Shown: positions 18,359 to 28,413 of the stretch, piece after piece
Position numbering within the stretch: position 1 is the stretch's first letter
How the letters are laid out: each line of letters opens with the position of its first letter
DNA from: Paracoccaceae bacterium
GTDB lineage: Bacteria > Pseudomonadota > Alphaproteobacteria > Rhodobacterales > Rhodobacteraceae
Length of the DNA: 34,028 nt
Assembly: GCA_023260835.1 (NCBI GenBank)
Contig: JALQTR010000017.1
Span: forward strand, 1-34,028
Direction: 5' to 3'
The notes under the pieces: model-generated
Database searches by the model: none
What the model was told of the DNA's origin: nothing
The model's input: only the letters and a program-made list of their open reading frames with translations
Translations under genes and position numbers: made by a program

Positions 18359-19386
18359 CGGCCCCCGCAGCCGTTATTATTGATGCCGAAGGCCCCCGTT
18401 TAACCCGGGCAGAAATGCGGGCCTTTTCACAGCTAAACCCATGGGGGTTTATTTTATTTGCCCGCAATATTGAAACGCCGGACCAAACTCGGGCACTTTG
18501 TGATGAACTGCGCGATGCGGTCGGCCGCGATGCATTGATCACGATCGATCAAGAGGGCGGGCGCGTTCAACGCCTGCGCGCCCCCCATTGGTCAGAATTC
18601 AACCCACCCCTGCAAGATGCCGTCGCCGCCGGTGCAAATGCGCCGCGCGCCTTTGCCTTGCGGTATCAGATCATCGCGGCGGAATTGCGCGATTTGGGCA
18701 TCGACAGCACCTGCGCACCCACCTGCGATATCACGCGTGATACAACGCATCCGTTTTTGGCCAATCGCTGTTTGGGGCAATCGGCGGATCAGGTTATCGC
18801 CAATGCGCGTGCATCGATTGACGCGCTGTTGAATGCGGGTGTGCTGCCGGTGATGAAACATATGCCCGGCCATGGGCTTGCACAGGTTGACAGCCACCAC
18901 GGGCTGCCCTGTGTTGATGCGCCTGTTTGCGACCTGATGGCGCAAGATTTCGCGCCCTTTCGGGCACTGGCTGATTGTCCAATTGGCATGACGGCGCATA
19001 TTGTATTTGATCAAATTGACCCCGTTCCAGCCACGCTCAGCCCCAAAATGGTGTCTGTTATTCGGCAAGACATTGGGTTTAACGGATTGCTGACGACCGA
19101 TGATTTATCGATGAAGGCATTATCCGGAACCGCAGCAGAAAAAACCGCGGCGGCCCGCGCTGCGGGGTGTGATATTGCCATGTATTGCAATGCTGATTTA
19201 GACACGCGCATTGCAGTTTGCGAAGCCGCAGGTCCACTGGGGGGCGCATCACTGGAACGCGCCCAATCTGCATTGTCATTGCGCGATCGGCCCAGACAAA
19301 GCCTTGACATCAGGGCGCTGCACACGCAGCTTGAAACCCTGTTAACAGGCGATGAACATGGGCGATCGGGACCAAAATCAGTTTGA
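18355..19386 (+). CDS. nagZ: Beta-N-acetylhexosaminidase (GH3)
   Basis: 'WGFILFARNIETPDQTRALCDELR', 'ITIDQEGGRVQRL', 'KHMPGHGLAQVDSHHGLP', 'LLTTDDLSMKAL' NagZ signatures. Confidence 0.93.
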   Translation: MTAPAAVIIDAEGPRLTRAEMRAFSQLNPWGFILFARNIETPDQTRALCDELRDAVGRDALITIDQEGGRVQRLRAPHWSEFNPPLQDAVAAGANAPRAFALRYQIIAAELRDLGIDSTCAPTCDITRDTTHPFLANRCLGQSADQVIANARASIDALLNAGVLPVMKHMPGHGLAQVDSHHGLPCVDAPVCDLMAQDFAPFRALADCPIGMTAHIVFDQIDPVPATLSPKMVSVIRQDIGFNGLLTTDDLSMKALSGTAAEKTAAARAAGCDIAMYCNADLDTRIAVCEAAGPLGGASLERAQSALSLRDRPRQSLDIRALHTQLETLLTGDEHGRSGPKSV

Positions 19387-20176
19387 TCTAACACGGGGCG
19401 AAGACCCGCAAACCGTCGCGGCGCGTGTTGCGGCCGAAGCCCTGATCGTGGATGTTGATGGGTTTGAAGGCCCGCTCGATGTTCTTTTGACATTATCCCG
19501 CACGCAAAAGGTTGATTTGCGCAAAATATCTATTTTGGACCTTGCGCAACAATATCTGGCCTTTGTTGAACGCGCCAAGGCGCTGCGAATTGAATTGGCC
19601 GCGGATTATTTGGTGATGGCGGCTTGGCTTGCCTTTTTAAAATCACGCCTTTTGTTGCCGCCGGATCCATTGGATGATGGTCCATCTGGCGAAGAAATGG
19701 CCGCCCATTTGGCGTTTCAATTGGAACGACTGGCCGCGATGCGCGATGCGGCGGCGCAGCTGATGGCGCGCGATCAACTGGGCCGAGATTTCTTTGCCCG
19801 CGGGATGCCGGAAACAGTGTCGAAGATCAGCATAGTTAAAATTGATGTCACAGTGATGGAGCTTATACAGGCCTATGCCAGGTTGCGCACACGGGATGAA
19901 TTTCGTCCCTTTGCCATGGATCGTGACCGCGACCGCGTGTTCACCATGGAACAAGCCCTGGATCGGATGCGCGGACTGATTGGATTTTCAGGCGATTGGT
20001 CGGATCTGTCCAGCTTTGTTCCCCCCGGGTGGCAAGAGGATGGTTTGGCGCGCCGTTCGGCAACGGCAGCATTGTTTGCGGCCGCGCTGGAACTGGCGCG
20101 CGAAGGAAAAATCGAATTGCGACAGACGGGTTTGTTTGAACCGCTGCATCTGCGCCAAAAGGATCAACCCCAATGA
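19352..20176 (+). CDS. scpA: Segregation and condensation protein A
   Basis: 'DGFEGPLDVLLTLSRTQKVDLRKISILDLAQQYLAFVE' ScpA N-terminal signature; overlaps the nagZ 3' end (alternative ATG at 19358). Confidence 0.93.
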   Translation: MNMGDRDQNQFDLTRGEDPQTVAARVAAEALIVDVDGFEGPLDVLLTLSRTQKVDLRKISILDLAQQYLAFVERAKALRIELAADYLVMAAWLAFLKSRLLLPPDPLDDGPSGEEMAAHLAFQLERLAAMRDAAAQLMARDQLGRDFFARGMPETVSKISIVKIDVTVMELIQAYARLRTRDEFRPFAMDRDRDRVFTMEQALDRMRGLIGFSGDWSDLSSFVPPGWQEDGLARRSATAALFAAALELAREGKIELRQTGLFEPLHLRQKDQPQ

Positions 20177-20808
20177 CACAACACCTTGATGATCCGGTGC
20201 TGTTTTCAGCCCCCCCCATGGCCGAACAAGAACGCATGATCGAGGCGCTTTTGTTCGCAACAAGCGACCCCATGACGGTGAAGGAGCTACAAGATCGCCT
20301 GCCGCATGGTTGCGATGCGGCGCAAGCGCTTGTGCATTTGAAAAAACGCTGCGAAGGGCGCGGGGTGAATTTGTGCCGCATAGGCGAAGGCTGGGCCATG
20401 CGCACTGCGCCTGATCTGGGTTATTTGATGCAAATTGAACAAGAAACTCCACGCAAATTGTCCCGCGCGGCGATCGAAACGCTTGCCATCATCGCCTATC
20501 ACCACCCCGTGACACGCGCCCAAATCGAAGAGATTCGCGGCGTCAGTGTCAGCAAAGGCACCTTGGATTTATTGATCGACATGGGCTGGGTGCGTTTGGG
20601 ACGGCGCAAAATGACCCCGGGCCGCCCTGTAACATTTGGTGTAACGGATGAATTCTTGGCGCATTTTGGCCTTGAAAACGCTCGGGATTTGCCCGGGATC
20701 AAAGAATTGCGCGCCGCTGGGCTGTTGGACAGCACGCCGCCATCGCTGGATGGGCTTGACGATCCAGATGGGCTTGACGATACCCAAGCGCAGCTATTTG
20801 ACGACTAA
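20173..20808 (+). CDS. scpB: Segregation and condensation protein B
   Basis: '[23 protein letters not shown]', '[68 protein letters not shown]'-type ScpB core; ATGA overlap with scpA. Confidence 0.93.
   Translation: [211 protein letters not shown]
20749..20784 (+). repeat. Two-copy 18-bp in-frame tandem repeat in the scpB C-terminal tail
   Basis: GATGGGCTTGACGAT CCA GATGGGCTTGACGAT ACC, encoding [12 protein letters not shown]. Confidence 0.9.
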
Positions 20809-20821
20809 CCCGAGGGGCCAA

Positions 20822-21469
20822 ATGGGACTGACACAGATTAAAACCCGAATGCATACAGCTTTGGAACAGGCTGGCCGTGCGCCGGATGCGGCGCAATTGA
20901 TTGCGGTGTCGAAAATGCAGCCCGACGCCCGTGTGCGCGCCGTTCTGGACGAAGGGCACCGCGTTTTTGGCGAAAATAAAGTGCAAGAAGCCGCCGGTAA
21001 ATGGCCCGGGTTTCGCGAAGAATTTGACAATGTCACCGTGCATTTAATTGGCCCATTGCAAAGCAACAAAGCCCGCCAAGCGATGGAATTATTTGATGCA
21101 ATTCACAGCATTGATCGCCCCAAAATTGCCCAAACAATCGCGCGCCTTGCACAGGAATTGGGGCATTGTCCGGATCTGTTCGTGCAAGTCAACACAGGGG
21201 CAGAGCCGCAAAAAGCGGGCATTCTGCCCCAAGATGCGGATGCCTTTATAACCGATTGCCGCCGTTTGGATTTGCCCTTGCAGGGTGTAATGTGCATCCC
21301 ACCTGTCGATGAAGAACCCAGTTTGCACTTTGCCCTGCTGCGTAAAATTGCGCAGCGCAATGGGTTGACGGGTCTGTCCATGGGTATGAGCGATGATTTC
21401 GAACGTGCGTTGGCGCTTGGGGCCACGCATATTCGCGTGGGGTCGGCAATTTTTGGCGCGCGGACTTAA
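20822..21469 (+). CDS. YggS-family PLP-binding protein (PLP homeostasis protein)
   Basis: 'LIAVSKMQPDARVRAVLDEGHRVFGENKVQEA', 'VHLIGPLQSNKA', 'GLSMGMSDDFERALALGATHIRVGSAIFG'; start trimmed to ATG at 20822. Confidence 0.92.
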   Translation: MGLTQIKTRMHTALEQAGRAPDAAQLIAVSKMQPDARVRAVLDEGHRVFGENKVQEAAGKWPGFREEFDNVTVHLIGPLQSNKARQAMELFDAIHSIDRPKIAQTIARLAQELGHCPDLFVQVNTGAEPQKAGILPQDADAFITDCRRLDLPLQGVMCIPPVDEEPSLHFALLRKIAQRNGLTGLSMGMSDDFERALALGATHIRVGSAIFGART

Positions 21470-21491
21470 AGATCAGCCTTTAACAATGCGC

Positions 21492-21514
21492 CCGCCCCCG
21501 CTATAGGGGGGCGG
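21492..21514 (+). terminator. GC-rich hairpin downstream of yggS
   Basis: CCGCCCCC (21492-21499) with GGGGGCGG (21507-21514), followed by TTAGATTT. Confidence 0.55.
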
Positions 21515-21541
21515 TTAGATTTATCCAAAGGAATGGCTGTT

Positions 21542-22834
21542 ATGGCGAATGTCGTTGTCGTTGGCGCTCAATGGGGGGATGAGGGCAAGGGGAAGATTGT
21601 CGATTGGCTCAGCGAACGCGCCGATGTCATCGCCCGTTTCCAAGGCGGCCATAATGCCGGCCATACGCTGGTCATTGGCGAAACCGTTTATAAATTGCAC
21701 GTGTTGCCATCCGGTGTTGTGCGCCCTGGTAAGCTGAGCGTGATTGGCAATGGCGTGGTGCTGGATCCATGGCATCTGATGAACGAGATCGAAAAGATCC
21801 GAGATCAGGGCGTTGAAATCACCCCCGATACCCTGATGGTGGCAGAAAATACCCCATTGATCATGCCCTATCATGGTGAATTGGACCGCGCGCGCGAAAG
21901 CGCCACAGCCGTGGCCAAAATTGGAACCACCGGTCGCGGCATTGGCCCTGCCTATGAAGATAAGGTGGGGCGCCGTGCCATTCGGGTGGCCGATTTGGCC
22001 GATCCGGCAACGCTCGAGGCCCGCTTGGACCGCGCTTTGGTGCATCATGATGCGCTGCGCCGTGGGTTGGGGATTGACCCTGTTGACCGCGCAGCGGTGC
22101 TGGCACAGCTGCATGAGATCGCGCCCAAACTGCTGCCCTTTGCCGGACCGGTTTGGAAAGTGCTGCATGAAAAACGCACCAAAGGGGACCGCATATTGTT
22201 TGAGGGCGCGCAAGGCGCGCTGTTGGATATTGATTTTGGCACCTATCCTTTTGTTACGTCGTCCAATGTGATTGCAGGGCAGGCGGCAACCGGCGTGGGC
22301 CTTGGCCCCAGTGCGATTGATTTTGTTTTGGGGATTGTCAAAGCCTATACCACCCGTGTGGGTGAGGGGCCGTTCCCAACCGAGCTGCTGGATGATGATG
22401 GCCAACGCTTGGGTGAACGCGGGCATGAATTTGGCACCACCACAGGGCGCAAACGCCGCTGTGGCTGGTTTGATGCGGCATTGGTGCGTCAAACCTGCGT
22501 GACATCGGGTGTGAACGGCATTGCCTTGACCAAACTGGACGTGCTTGATGGGTTTGAAACCCTGAAAATCTGCACTGGCTATATGCTGGATGGTGAACGG
22601 CTGGATTACCTGCCAAGCGCGGCCGATGCACAGGCGCGATGCACCCCCATTTACGAAGAAATGCCCGGCTGGTCCGAATCGACCGAAGGCGCACGCAGCT
22701 GGGCGGATCTGCCCCCCGCAGCCATCAAATATGTTCGCCGGGTCGAGGAATTGATCGGTTGCCCTGTGGCCATCCTGTCCACCAGCCCCGAACGCGACGA
22801 TACGATTTTGGTCACAGACCCATTTGCGGATTAA
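21542..22834 (+). CDS. purA: Adenylosuccinate synthetase
   Basis: '[38 protein letters not shown]', '[14 protein letters not shown]', '[23 protein letters not shown]'; alternative start 21533. Confidence 0.97.
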   Translation: MANVVVVGAQWGDEGKGKIVDWLSERADVIARFQGGHNAGHTLVIGETVYKLHVLPSGVVRPGKLSVIGNGVVLDPWHLMNEIEKIRDQGVEITPDTLMVAENTPLIMPYHGELDRARESATAVAKIGTTGRGIGPAYEDKVGRRAIRVADLADPATLEARLDRALVHHDALRRGLGIDPVDRAAVLAQLHEIAPKLLPFAGPVWKVLHEKRTKGDRILFEGAQGALLDIDFGTYPFVTSSNVIAGQAATGVGLGPSAIDFVLGIVKAYTTRVGEGPFPTELLDDDGQRLGERGHEFGTTTGRKRRCGWFDAALVRQTCVTSGVNGIALTKLDVLDGFETLKICTGYMLDGERLDYLPSAADAQARCTPIYEEMPGWSESTEGARSWADLPPAAIKYVRRVEELIGCPVAILSTSPERDDTILVTDPFAD

Positions 22835-22843
22835 GGGGGCAGT

Positions 22844-23074
22844 ATGGCGCTGTCTTATAAATCTCGCCGTCGTTTGTCGTTGTTGGCTTTGGTGATTGGC
22901 CTGCCGCTGTATATTGTGGCGGCCGTCACCATTGTGGCCCAATTCGACCGCCCCGATCCTGTTTTGGAATTGGGGGTGTATATCGGTCTGGGCATGCTTT
23001 GGGCGTTTGCGTTAAAGCCCGTATTTATGGGGGTTGGCAAAGCTGACCCAGATGCCCCAACAGATCAGGATTAA
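22844..23074 (+). CDS. DUF2842-type small membrane protein
   Basis: 76 aa, two hydrophobic segments, 'YKSRRRLSLLALVIGLPLYIVAAVTIV...LWAFALKPVFMGVGK'. Confidence 0.75.
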   Translation: MALSYKSRRRLSLLALVIGLPLYIVAAVTIVAQFDRPDPVLELGVYIGLGMLWAFALKPVFMGVGKADPDAPTDQD

Positions 23075-23748
23075 TCTTCGGGCAGAAAGGTCAGCTTTTC
23101 GGTCACGCGATACCGCCCTTCGCCCACATGGCGAATATGATCTTCGATAAGCAGTTTGGAAAACGCCTCAACTGCTTTGTCCTGATCGAATGCCAATGAC
23201 AGACGCCCGCGTAATTTGTTCATAATATCAGGGCGACTGAAGGATGTGCGTGCCTCGATATAGGTTAAATAGGCGGCTGCGGCCTCGATCGTTTCGGATA
23301 AATCGCGCGGCTGCAATTCATCGGCAAAATCATAAAACCCCCCATCCGGCATAGTGGTATCCAGCAGCGCCCCCGTTGGTTCAGGGATGGCAGCCGGCGC
23401 AGCATCTTCGCCGGTGATCAGCGATTTCAGCGACACATCATCGGGTGATTTTCCGTCCAATGCCGGATTGCCCGGGGCCGAAATTTTAGCCCCCCGCTTT
23501 TTGGCCTCGGACAGCAGGAAGGCCGCCTTTTCCGCACTAATCCGGATGGATTTTCCGCCTTTGGCCGCGACTTGGATGCCTTGCTGCGCTTCGGCTTTGG
23601 CCAAATCATCGTTTTGGGGCAGTTGCCCCGCAGAAATGGCCTGACGCAGCTTATTGATGATCACATCCATTGCGGCGGCTGGATCATCATATCCAGTGGC
23701 CTCGGCGGAAAATTGATCAAAGGTAACTGAAATACGTTTTTCCACCAT
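23071..23748 (-). CDS. Uncharacterised protein
   Basis: 225 aa from ATG at 23748 with AAAGGA upstream; no family I recognise; the remaining frames there are poorer coding candidates. Confidence 0.75.
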   Translation of the reverse strand: MVEKRISVTFDQFSAEATGYDDPAAAMDVIINKLRQAISAGQLPQNDDLAKAEAQQGIQVAAKGGKSIRISAEKAAFLLSEAKKRGAKISAPGNPALDGKSPDDVSLKSLITGEDAAPAAIPEPTGALLDTTMPDGGFYDFADELQPRDLSETIEAAAAYLTYIEARTSFSRPDIMNKLRGRLSLAFDQDKAVEAFSKLLIEDHIRHVGEGRYRVTEKLTFLPED

Positions 23749-23844
23749 GACATCCTTTCGTTCGGGGGCATGCATTTGACATGCCTTTGGTCATGAATTA
23801 GCGGTTTATGACCTTTGCCGCCAATTTACGCGTGATTTATCCGA

Positions 23845-24543
23845 ATGAACACCTCCTCATTCAATCCTATTCCCCATGATACGCCCATTTTTATTGTTGG
23901 GGGTGGGGAATTATACCCGAAGGATCTGGATGCGTTGCGCAATATGGCGGGCCCGATCTATGCGGCTGACAGCGGGGCGGATAGAGTTTTGGCGGCGCGG
24001 CTGCCATTGCAGGGGGTCATTGGTGATTTTGATTCGATTTCAAATGACACCCGTCAAACCATTCCGCAGGCACAGCAGTTTCCATCATCGGATCAAAACA
24101 GCACGGATTTTGAAAAATCTTTGGGGCTGTTACGGGCGCCGATCATTCATGCAATTGGATTCACAGGCGCGCGGTTGGACCATCAGTTGGCGGTGTTGAA
24201 TGGGTTGGTTAAATTTCCATCACAGCGGGTCATTGTTTGGGGGGATCACGATGTTATCTGCATCTGTCCACCCAAATTGGATTTAGCTTTGCCTGTTGGG
24301 TGTCGGATTTCGCTGTTTCCGATGGGGCAGGTTCGGGGCCAATCCACAGGGCTGCGTTGGCCAATCGGCGGGTTAGCGTTTACCCCCGACGGCCAGATTG
24401 GCACCTCGAACATCACGGATCGTGCCACCCAATCGCTGCAATTTACGGCGCCTTTGATGCTGCTGTGTTTGCCGCGGGATCATCTGTGGCATCTGGCTGC
24501 GGCCCTGTCATCCGCCCCGCATTGGCCCGTTCATGCCAAATAA
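23845..24543 (+). CDS. Thiamine diphosphokinase
   Basis: 'IFIVGGGELYPKDL', 'AADSGADRVLAARLPLQGVIGDFDSIS', 'DQNSTDFEKSL', 'GFTGARLDHQLAVLNGL' signatures. Confidence 0.92.
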   Translation: MNTSSFNPIPHDTPIFIVGGGELYPKDLDALRNMAGPIYAADSGADRVLAARLPLQGVIGDFDSISNDTRQTIPQAQQFPSSDQNSTDFEKSLGLLRAPIIHAIGFTGARLDHQLAVLNGLVKFPSQRVIVWGDHDVICICPPKLDLALPVGCRISLFPMGQVRGQSTGLRWPIGGLAFTPDGQIGTSNITDRATQSLQFTAPLMLLCLPRDHLWHLAAALSSAPHWPVHAK

Positions 24544-25381
24544 TGGCCAATCCGGCAGCAACAACCATGGCAATCCCCAAACAGGCCAATAGGTTCGGCA
24601 GGTCCTGAAAAAACAGAAATCCAAATAGAATTGCGAATGGCAGCTCCAAATATTGCAATGGGGCCAAAGTACCTGCGGGGGCCATTTGCATGGCCCATGA
24701 CAACAGCAGATGCGCAAGTGTTCCAGCAATGCCAACAAAGATCAGGGGCGGCAGAAGATGCACAGGCGGCAGCGACAAATCGGACCCACCGCCGGCCAAC
24801 ATGATCAGCAATGCCAAAAGCGCCACAACGCCGCTGCTGGCCTGCAATTCAATCGGGTGTATTTCATGGGCGATTAAACGGGTCAGAACCAGAAAGACAG
24901 CATAAATAACCGCGACGGCAAAGGGCAGAACGGATGCCCATCCATGATGGCCCCAGCTGGGCTGTATGATCAACAAACTGCCCAAAAATCCAATAAGACA
25001 TGCCAGGATTTGTCGGCGCGTTATTCTTTCGCTTAATATAAATCTGCCCATTATCAGCACTATAAACGGCATAACGAATGTGATCGCAATGGCATCCGCC
25101 AATGGCAGAACGTCCAGGGCTTGCACCATCAGCATAATGCCAGACAGGTGCAAAATGCCGCGCGCGGCGATGATAAACCCCTGACGTCTAGTGTAACGGT
25201 GAAACCGCCCCCGCATTAACGTCAGCGGCACCAAGAGACCGGTTTGCAGCCCAAAACGGCTGAGGGCCAAGACAGAAACGGACACAGATCCGGCCAGAGA
25301 CTTCACAACCCCATCCCCCAATGGGGCCATCAGGCAAAACCCCAACATCAATAAGATACCAAGAATTGGGCGATCCGTCAT
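24443..25381 (-). CDS. EamA/DMT-superfamily transporter
   Basis: About ten transmembrane segments, EamA repeats; 101-bp tail-to-tail overlap with the thiamine diphosphokinase gene. Confidence 0.85.
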   Translation of the reverse strand: MTDRPILGILLMLGFCLMAPLGDGVVKSLAGSVSVSVLALSRFGLQTGLLVPLTLMRGRFHRYTRRQGFIIAARGILHLSGIMLMVQALDVLPLADAIAITFVMPFIVLIMGRFILSERITRRQILACLIGFLGSLLIIQPSWGHHGWASVLPFAVAVIYAVFLVLTRLIAHEIHPIELQASSGVVALLALLIMLAGGGSDLSLPPVHLLPPLIFVGIAGTLAHLLLSWAMQMAPAGTLAPLQYLELPFAILFGFLFFQDLPNLLACLGIAMVVAAGLAIIWHERANAGRMTGPQPDATDDPAANTAASKAP

Positions 25382-25419
25382 ACCATTAGCTTACCGCGCA
25401 ACCTGCCGCCGAACAAACA

Positions 25420-26976
25420 TTAAAACAGCGAGCCTTGTTCGGGGCCGTTTCCGGCGTCGCTTTTTTTGCTGCGCGGGGCGCTGCGTGGTGCGTTTAAATC
25501 CATGATACCGTCGGCGAATTCAACGCTCAGGCTGCGAGCCTTGGCGGCTGATTTGGTGGATGAAACAACCTGATCGCCGTCACGCAAAACCGCAAACCCC
25601 CGCGCCAATGTTGCCCGATAACTTAGCGTGTCCAGCATCCGACCCGCACGTTCCAGCTGATGCCCACGGTTTTGACGGTCCGCCTGCGCGGCGCGCGCCA
25701 AACGGGCGACAAGCTGATCCAAGGTACGTTTTTGTTGCGTCACATCGGCCAATGGATTTTGTGCCGCCAAACGCGCCCCCCAGTTTCGCAGGGTATCAGA
25801 TTGCAGCCGCGCAATACGCATAAGCGCAGGCATGCGGCGGCTGTCCAGCCCTGCAATCGTCCGTGCGTTGGTTATCACGCGTTGGCGCAAAACCGACGGC
25901 CGCAGCTGGCCTGAACAGCGGCTCAGGCGCAGGTGATGCTGCGACAGGGCACTGCGCAGGGCGCGGGGCAGCCTGTCGGAAACCGTGTCCAGCCGCTGCG
26001 CAGGTGTTTCCAGCAATCGCTGCGGTTGCGGCAGGGCGCGGGACAGATCGCGCAATCGCTGCCCACGCATTTGCAACAATTTGCTTTGCGCGGTGGTCGC
26101 CCGCGCGCCTTTGCGTGCCAATTCGGCCAGCAAATCCGCCCGCACTGGAACGGCCATTTCCGCCGCGGCTGAGGGGGTTGGCGCTCGCCTATCGGACACA
26201 AAATCAATCAATGTGGTGTCGGTTTCATGTCCGACCGCCGATATCAGCGGGATATCACTGGCCGCGGCTGCTCGGGCGGTGATTTCTTCGTTAAACCCCC
26301 ACAGATCCTCGATCGAGCCGCCGCCACGCGCGACAATTAACAGATCAGGGCGCGGCAGGGCGCCCCCTGGGGTCAGGCGGTTGAACCCTTCGATTGCGGC
26401 TGCGACCTGATTGGCACAGGCTGCGCCCTGAACCGCAACAGGCCACAGCAGAACCTTGCGCGGGAACCGATCGCGCAAACGGTGCAGGATATCGCGGATC
26501 ACGGCGCCTGATGGGGATGTGATGACGCCAATAACCTGGGGCAAAAAGGGCAGAGGCTTTTTGCGCGCAGGATCGAACAACCCCTCGGCGGCCAGTTTGG
26601 CTTTGCGCGCCTCTAGCATGGCCATCAATGCGCCGGCGCCCGCGGGTTTCAGATCATCAATGATGATCTGGTATTTGGATTGCCCAGGGAAGGTGGTTAA
26701 TCGGCCGGTGACAACAACCTCCATCCCCTCTTCAGGGGGGGTGGTCAGCCGCGCGGCAACGCCCTTCCAGATGATGCCTGCGATGACCGCATTATCATCC
26801 TTCAGATCCAAATATACATGGCCCGAGCGGGGCCGCGACACGCGGCCCAATTCGGCACGCAGTTGGATGTGATCAAAGGCCCCCTCGATCATCCGCTTTA
26901 TCGCGCCCGACAGTTCCGAAACCGTAAATTCGGGCGTGTTTTGGGCGGGGTCATCGTCTTCAAATAATTCGGACAT
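25420..26976 (-). CDS. xseA: Exodeoxyribonuclease VII large subunit
   Basis: 'FTVSELSGAIKRMIEGAF', 'VTSPSGAVIRDILHRLRDRFP', 'LIVARGGGSIEDLWGFNEE', 'SAVGHETDTTLIDFVSDRRAPTPSAAAE'. Confidence 0.95.
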   Translation of the reverse strand: MSELFEDDDPAQNTPEFTVSELSGAIKRMIEGAFDHIQLRAELGRVSRPRSGHVYLDLKDDNAVIAGIIWKGVAARLTTPPEEGMEVVVTGRLTTFPGQSKYQIIIDDLKPAGAGALMAMLEARKAKLAAEGLFDPARKKPLPFLPQVIGVITSPSGAVIRDILHRLRDRFPRKVLLWPVAVQGAACANQVAAAIEGFNRLTPGGALPRPDLLIVARGGGSIEDLWGFNEEITARAAAASDIPLISAVGHETDTTLIDFVSDRRAPTPSAAAEMAVPVRADLLAELARKGARATTAQSKLLQMRGQRLRDLSRALPQPQRLLETPAQRLDTVSDRLPRALRSALSQHHLRLSRCSGQLRPSVLRQRVITNARTIAGLDSRRMPALMRIARLQSDTLRNWGARLAAQNPLADVTQQKRTLDQLVARLARAAQADRQNRGHQLERAGRMLDTLSYRATLARGFAVLRDGDQVVSSTKSAAKARSLSVEFADGIMDLNAPRSAPRSKKSDAGNGPEQGSLF

Positions 26977-27128
26977 ATTTGGCCTGTGCTTATATTTTAA
27001 AGAAGTTTACCGCGGCTTGGACGCGGGCGCAAATACCAATCACCGCACAGCGGCCAAAGGGGTTTGCTTTTACCCGCTTCTTACGTCAAAAGGACGAACA
27101 ACAGACGTGACAAAAAAGGGCGATCGCA

Positions 27129-28397
27129 ATGAATATTTTGATCTTGGGCAGCGGCGGGCGTGAACATGCATTGGCTTGGGCGGTGATGCAAAATCCAAAA
27201 TGCGATAAGCTGATTGTGGCCCCGGGCAACGCCGGAATTGCACAGATTGCCGAACTGGCAGACCTGCCCATCGATGATGGCGCGGCTGTGGTTGATTTTT
27301 GCGCCGCCCAAGCGATTGATTTCGTCATCATCGGGCCAGAGGCGCCGCTGGCAGCCGGCGTCGCGGATCGTTTGCGCGATGCAGGCGTTTTGGTGTTTGG
27401 CCCATCGGCGGCCGCTGCGCGGCTTGAGGCGTCAAAATCCTTCACCAAAGAAATCTGTGATGCGGCAAATGCGCCAACGGCGGCTTATGCCCGGTTCACC
27501 GATGCCGCGGCGGCAAGGGCCTATTTGCAGACGCAGCCCATTCCCATTGTGATCAAGGCCGACGGGCTGGCCGCGGGCAAGGGCGTTGTTGTGGCCGAAA
27601 CATTGGCCCAAGCCGAAGCGGCTGTTGATGATATGCTGGGCGGCATGTTCGGCGCCGCCGGCGCCGAAGTGGTGATCGAAGAATTCATGGACGGGGAAGA
27701 GGGCTCCTTCTTCATCTTGGTGGACGGTGAAACCGTCCTGCCGATTGGCACAGCCCAAGATCATAAACGTGTGGGCGAAGGCGACACAGGCCCCAACACC
27801 GGTGGCATGGGCGCCTATTCGCCGGCGCCGATATTGGATGATACGGTGCAGCAGCGTGCCTTGGAAGACATCATCCGCCCCACAATGGCCGAAATGGCGC
27901 GCCGGGGAATGCCCTATCAGGGGGTGCTTTACGCCGGACTGATGATCAAAGATGGGGTGCCGCGTTTGGTGGAATATAACGTGCGATTTGGCGATCCAGA
28001 ATGCCAGGTTCTGATGATGCGTCTTGGGGCGCAGGCATTGGATTTGATGCAGGCCGCGGCTGAGGGGCGATTGGACCAGGCGCAGGTCCATTTTGCGGAT
28101 GATCACGCCATAACCGTGGTGATGGCGGCAAACGGCTACCCCGGCTCCTATGACAAAGGCAGCGTCATCGGCGGATTGGATGACCTGCCGCAAGACAGCA
28201 GCAATATGTGTTTCCATGCAGGCACATCCTTGAAAGATGGGGCCATTGTTGCAACAGGCGGGCGCGTTTTAAACGTGACTGCGCGCGGGGCAAATTTGGC
28301 CGAAGCGCAGCAGCGCGCCTATGCGATGGTGGATAAAATTAACTGGCCCGAAGGGTTTTGCCGCCGCGATATCGGCTGGCGCGCACTGACACGCTGA
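27129..28397 (+). CDS. purD: Phosphoribosylamine--glycine ligase
   Basis: 'MNILILGSGGREHALAWA', 'GPEAPLAAGVADRLR', 'KADGLAAGKGVVVAET', 'RFGDPECQVLMMRL'. Confidence 0.96.
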   Translation: MNILILGSGGREHALAWAVMQNPKCDKLIVAPGNAGIAQIAELADLPIDDGAAVVDFCAAQAIDFVIIGPEAPLAAGVADRLRDAGVLVFGPSAAAARLEASKSFTKEICDAANAPTAAYARFTDAAAARAYLQTQPIPIVIKADGLAAGKGVVVAETLAQAEAAVDDMLGGMFGAAGAEVVIEEFMDGEEGSFFILVDGETVLPIGTAQDHKRVGEGDTGPNTGGMGAYSPAPILDDTVQQRALEDIIRPTMAEMARRGMPYQGVLYAGLMIKDGVPRLVEYNVRFGDPECQVLMMRLGAQALDLMQAAAEGRLDQAQVHFADDHAITVVMAANGYPGSYDKGSVIGGLDDLPQDSSNMCFHAGTSLKDGAIVATGGRVLNVTARGANLAEAQQRAYAMVDKINWPEGFCRRDIGWRALTR

Positions 28398-28413
28398 TAA
28401 GGGGGTGGGGGCA

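Noticed and set aside
21521-22942. 473-aa antisense ORF opposite purA
   Set aside because: Same shadow-frame effect; purA signatures are unambiguous and the antisense translation is rich in Gln/His low-information sequence
23776-23844. Possible TPP riboswitch before the thiamine diphosphokinase gene
   Set aside because: Leader is only about 70 nt and I see no thi-box-like CTGAGA motif
27432-28217. 261-aa antisense ORF opposite purD
   Set aside because: Shadow frame; purD is intact with full motifs
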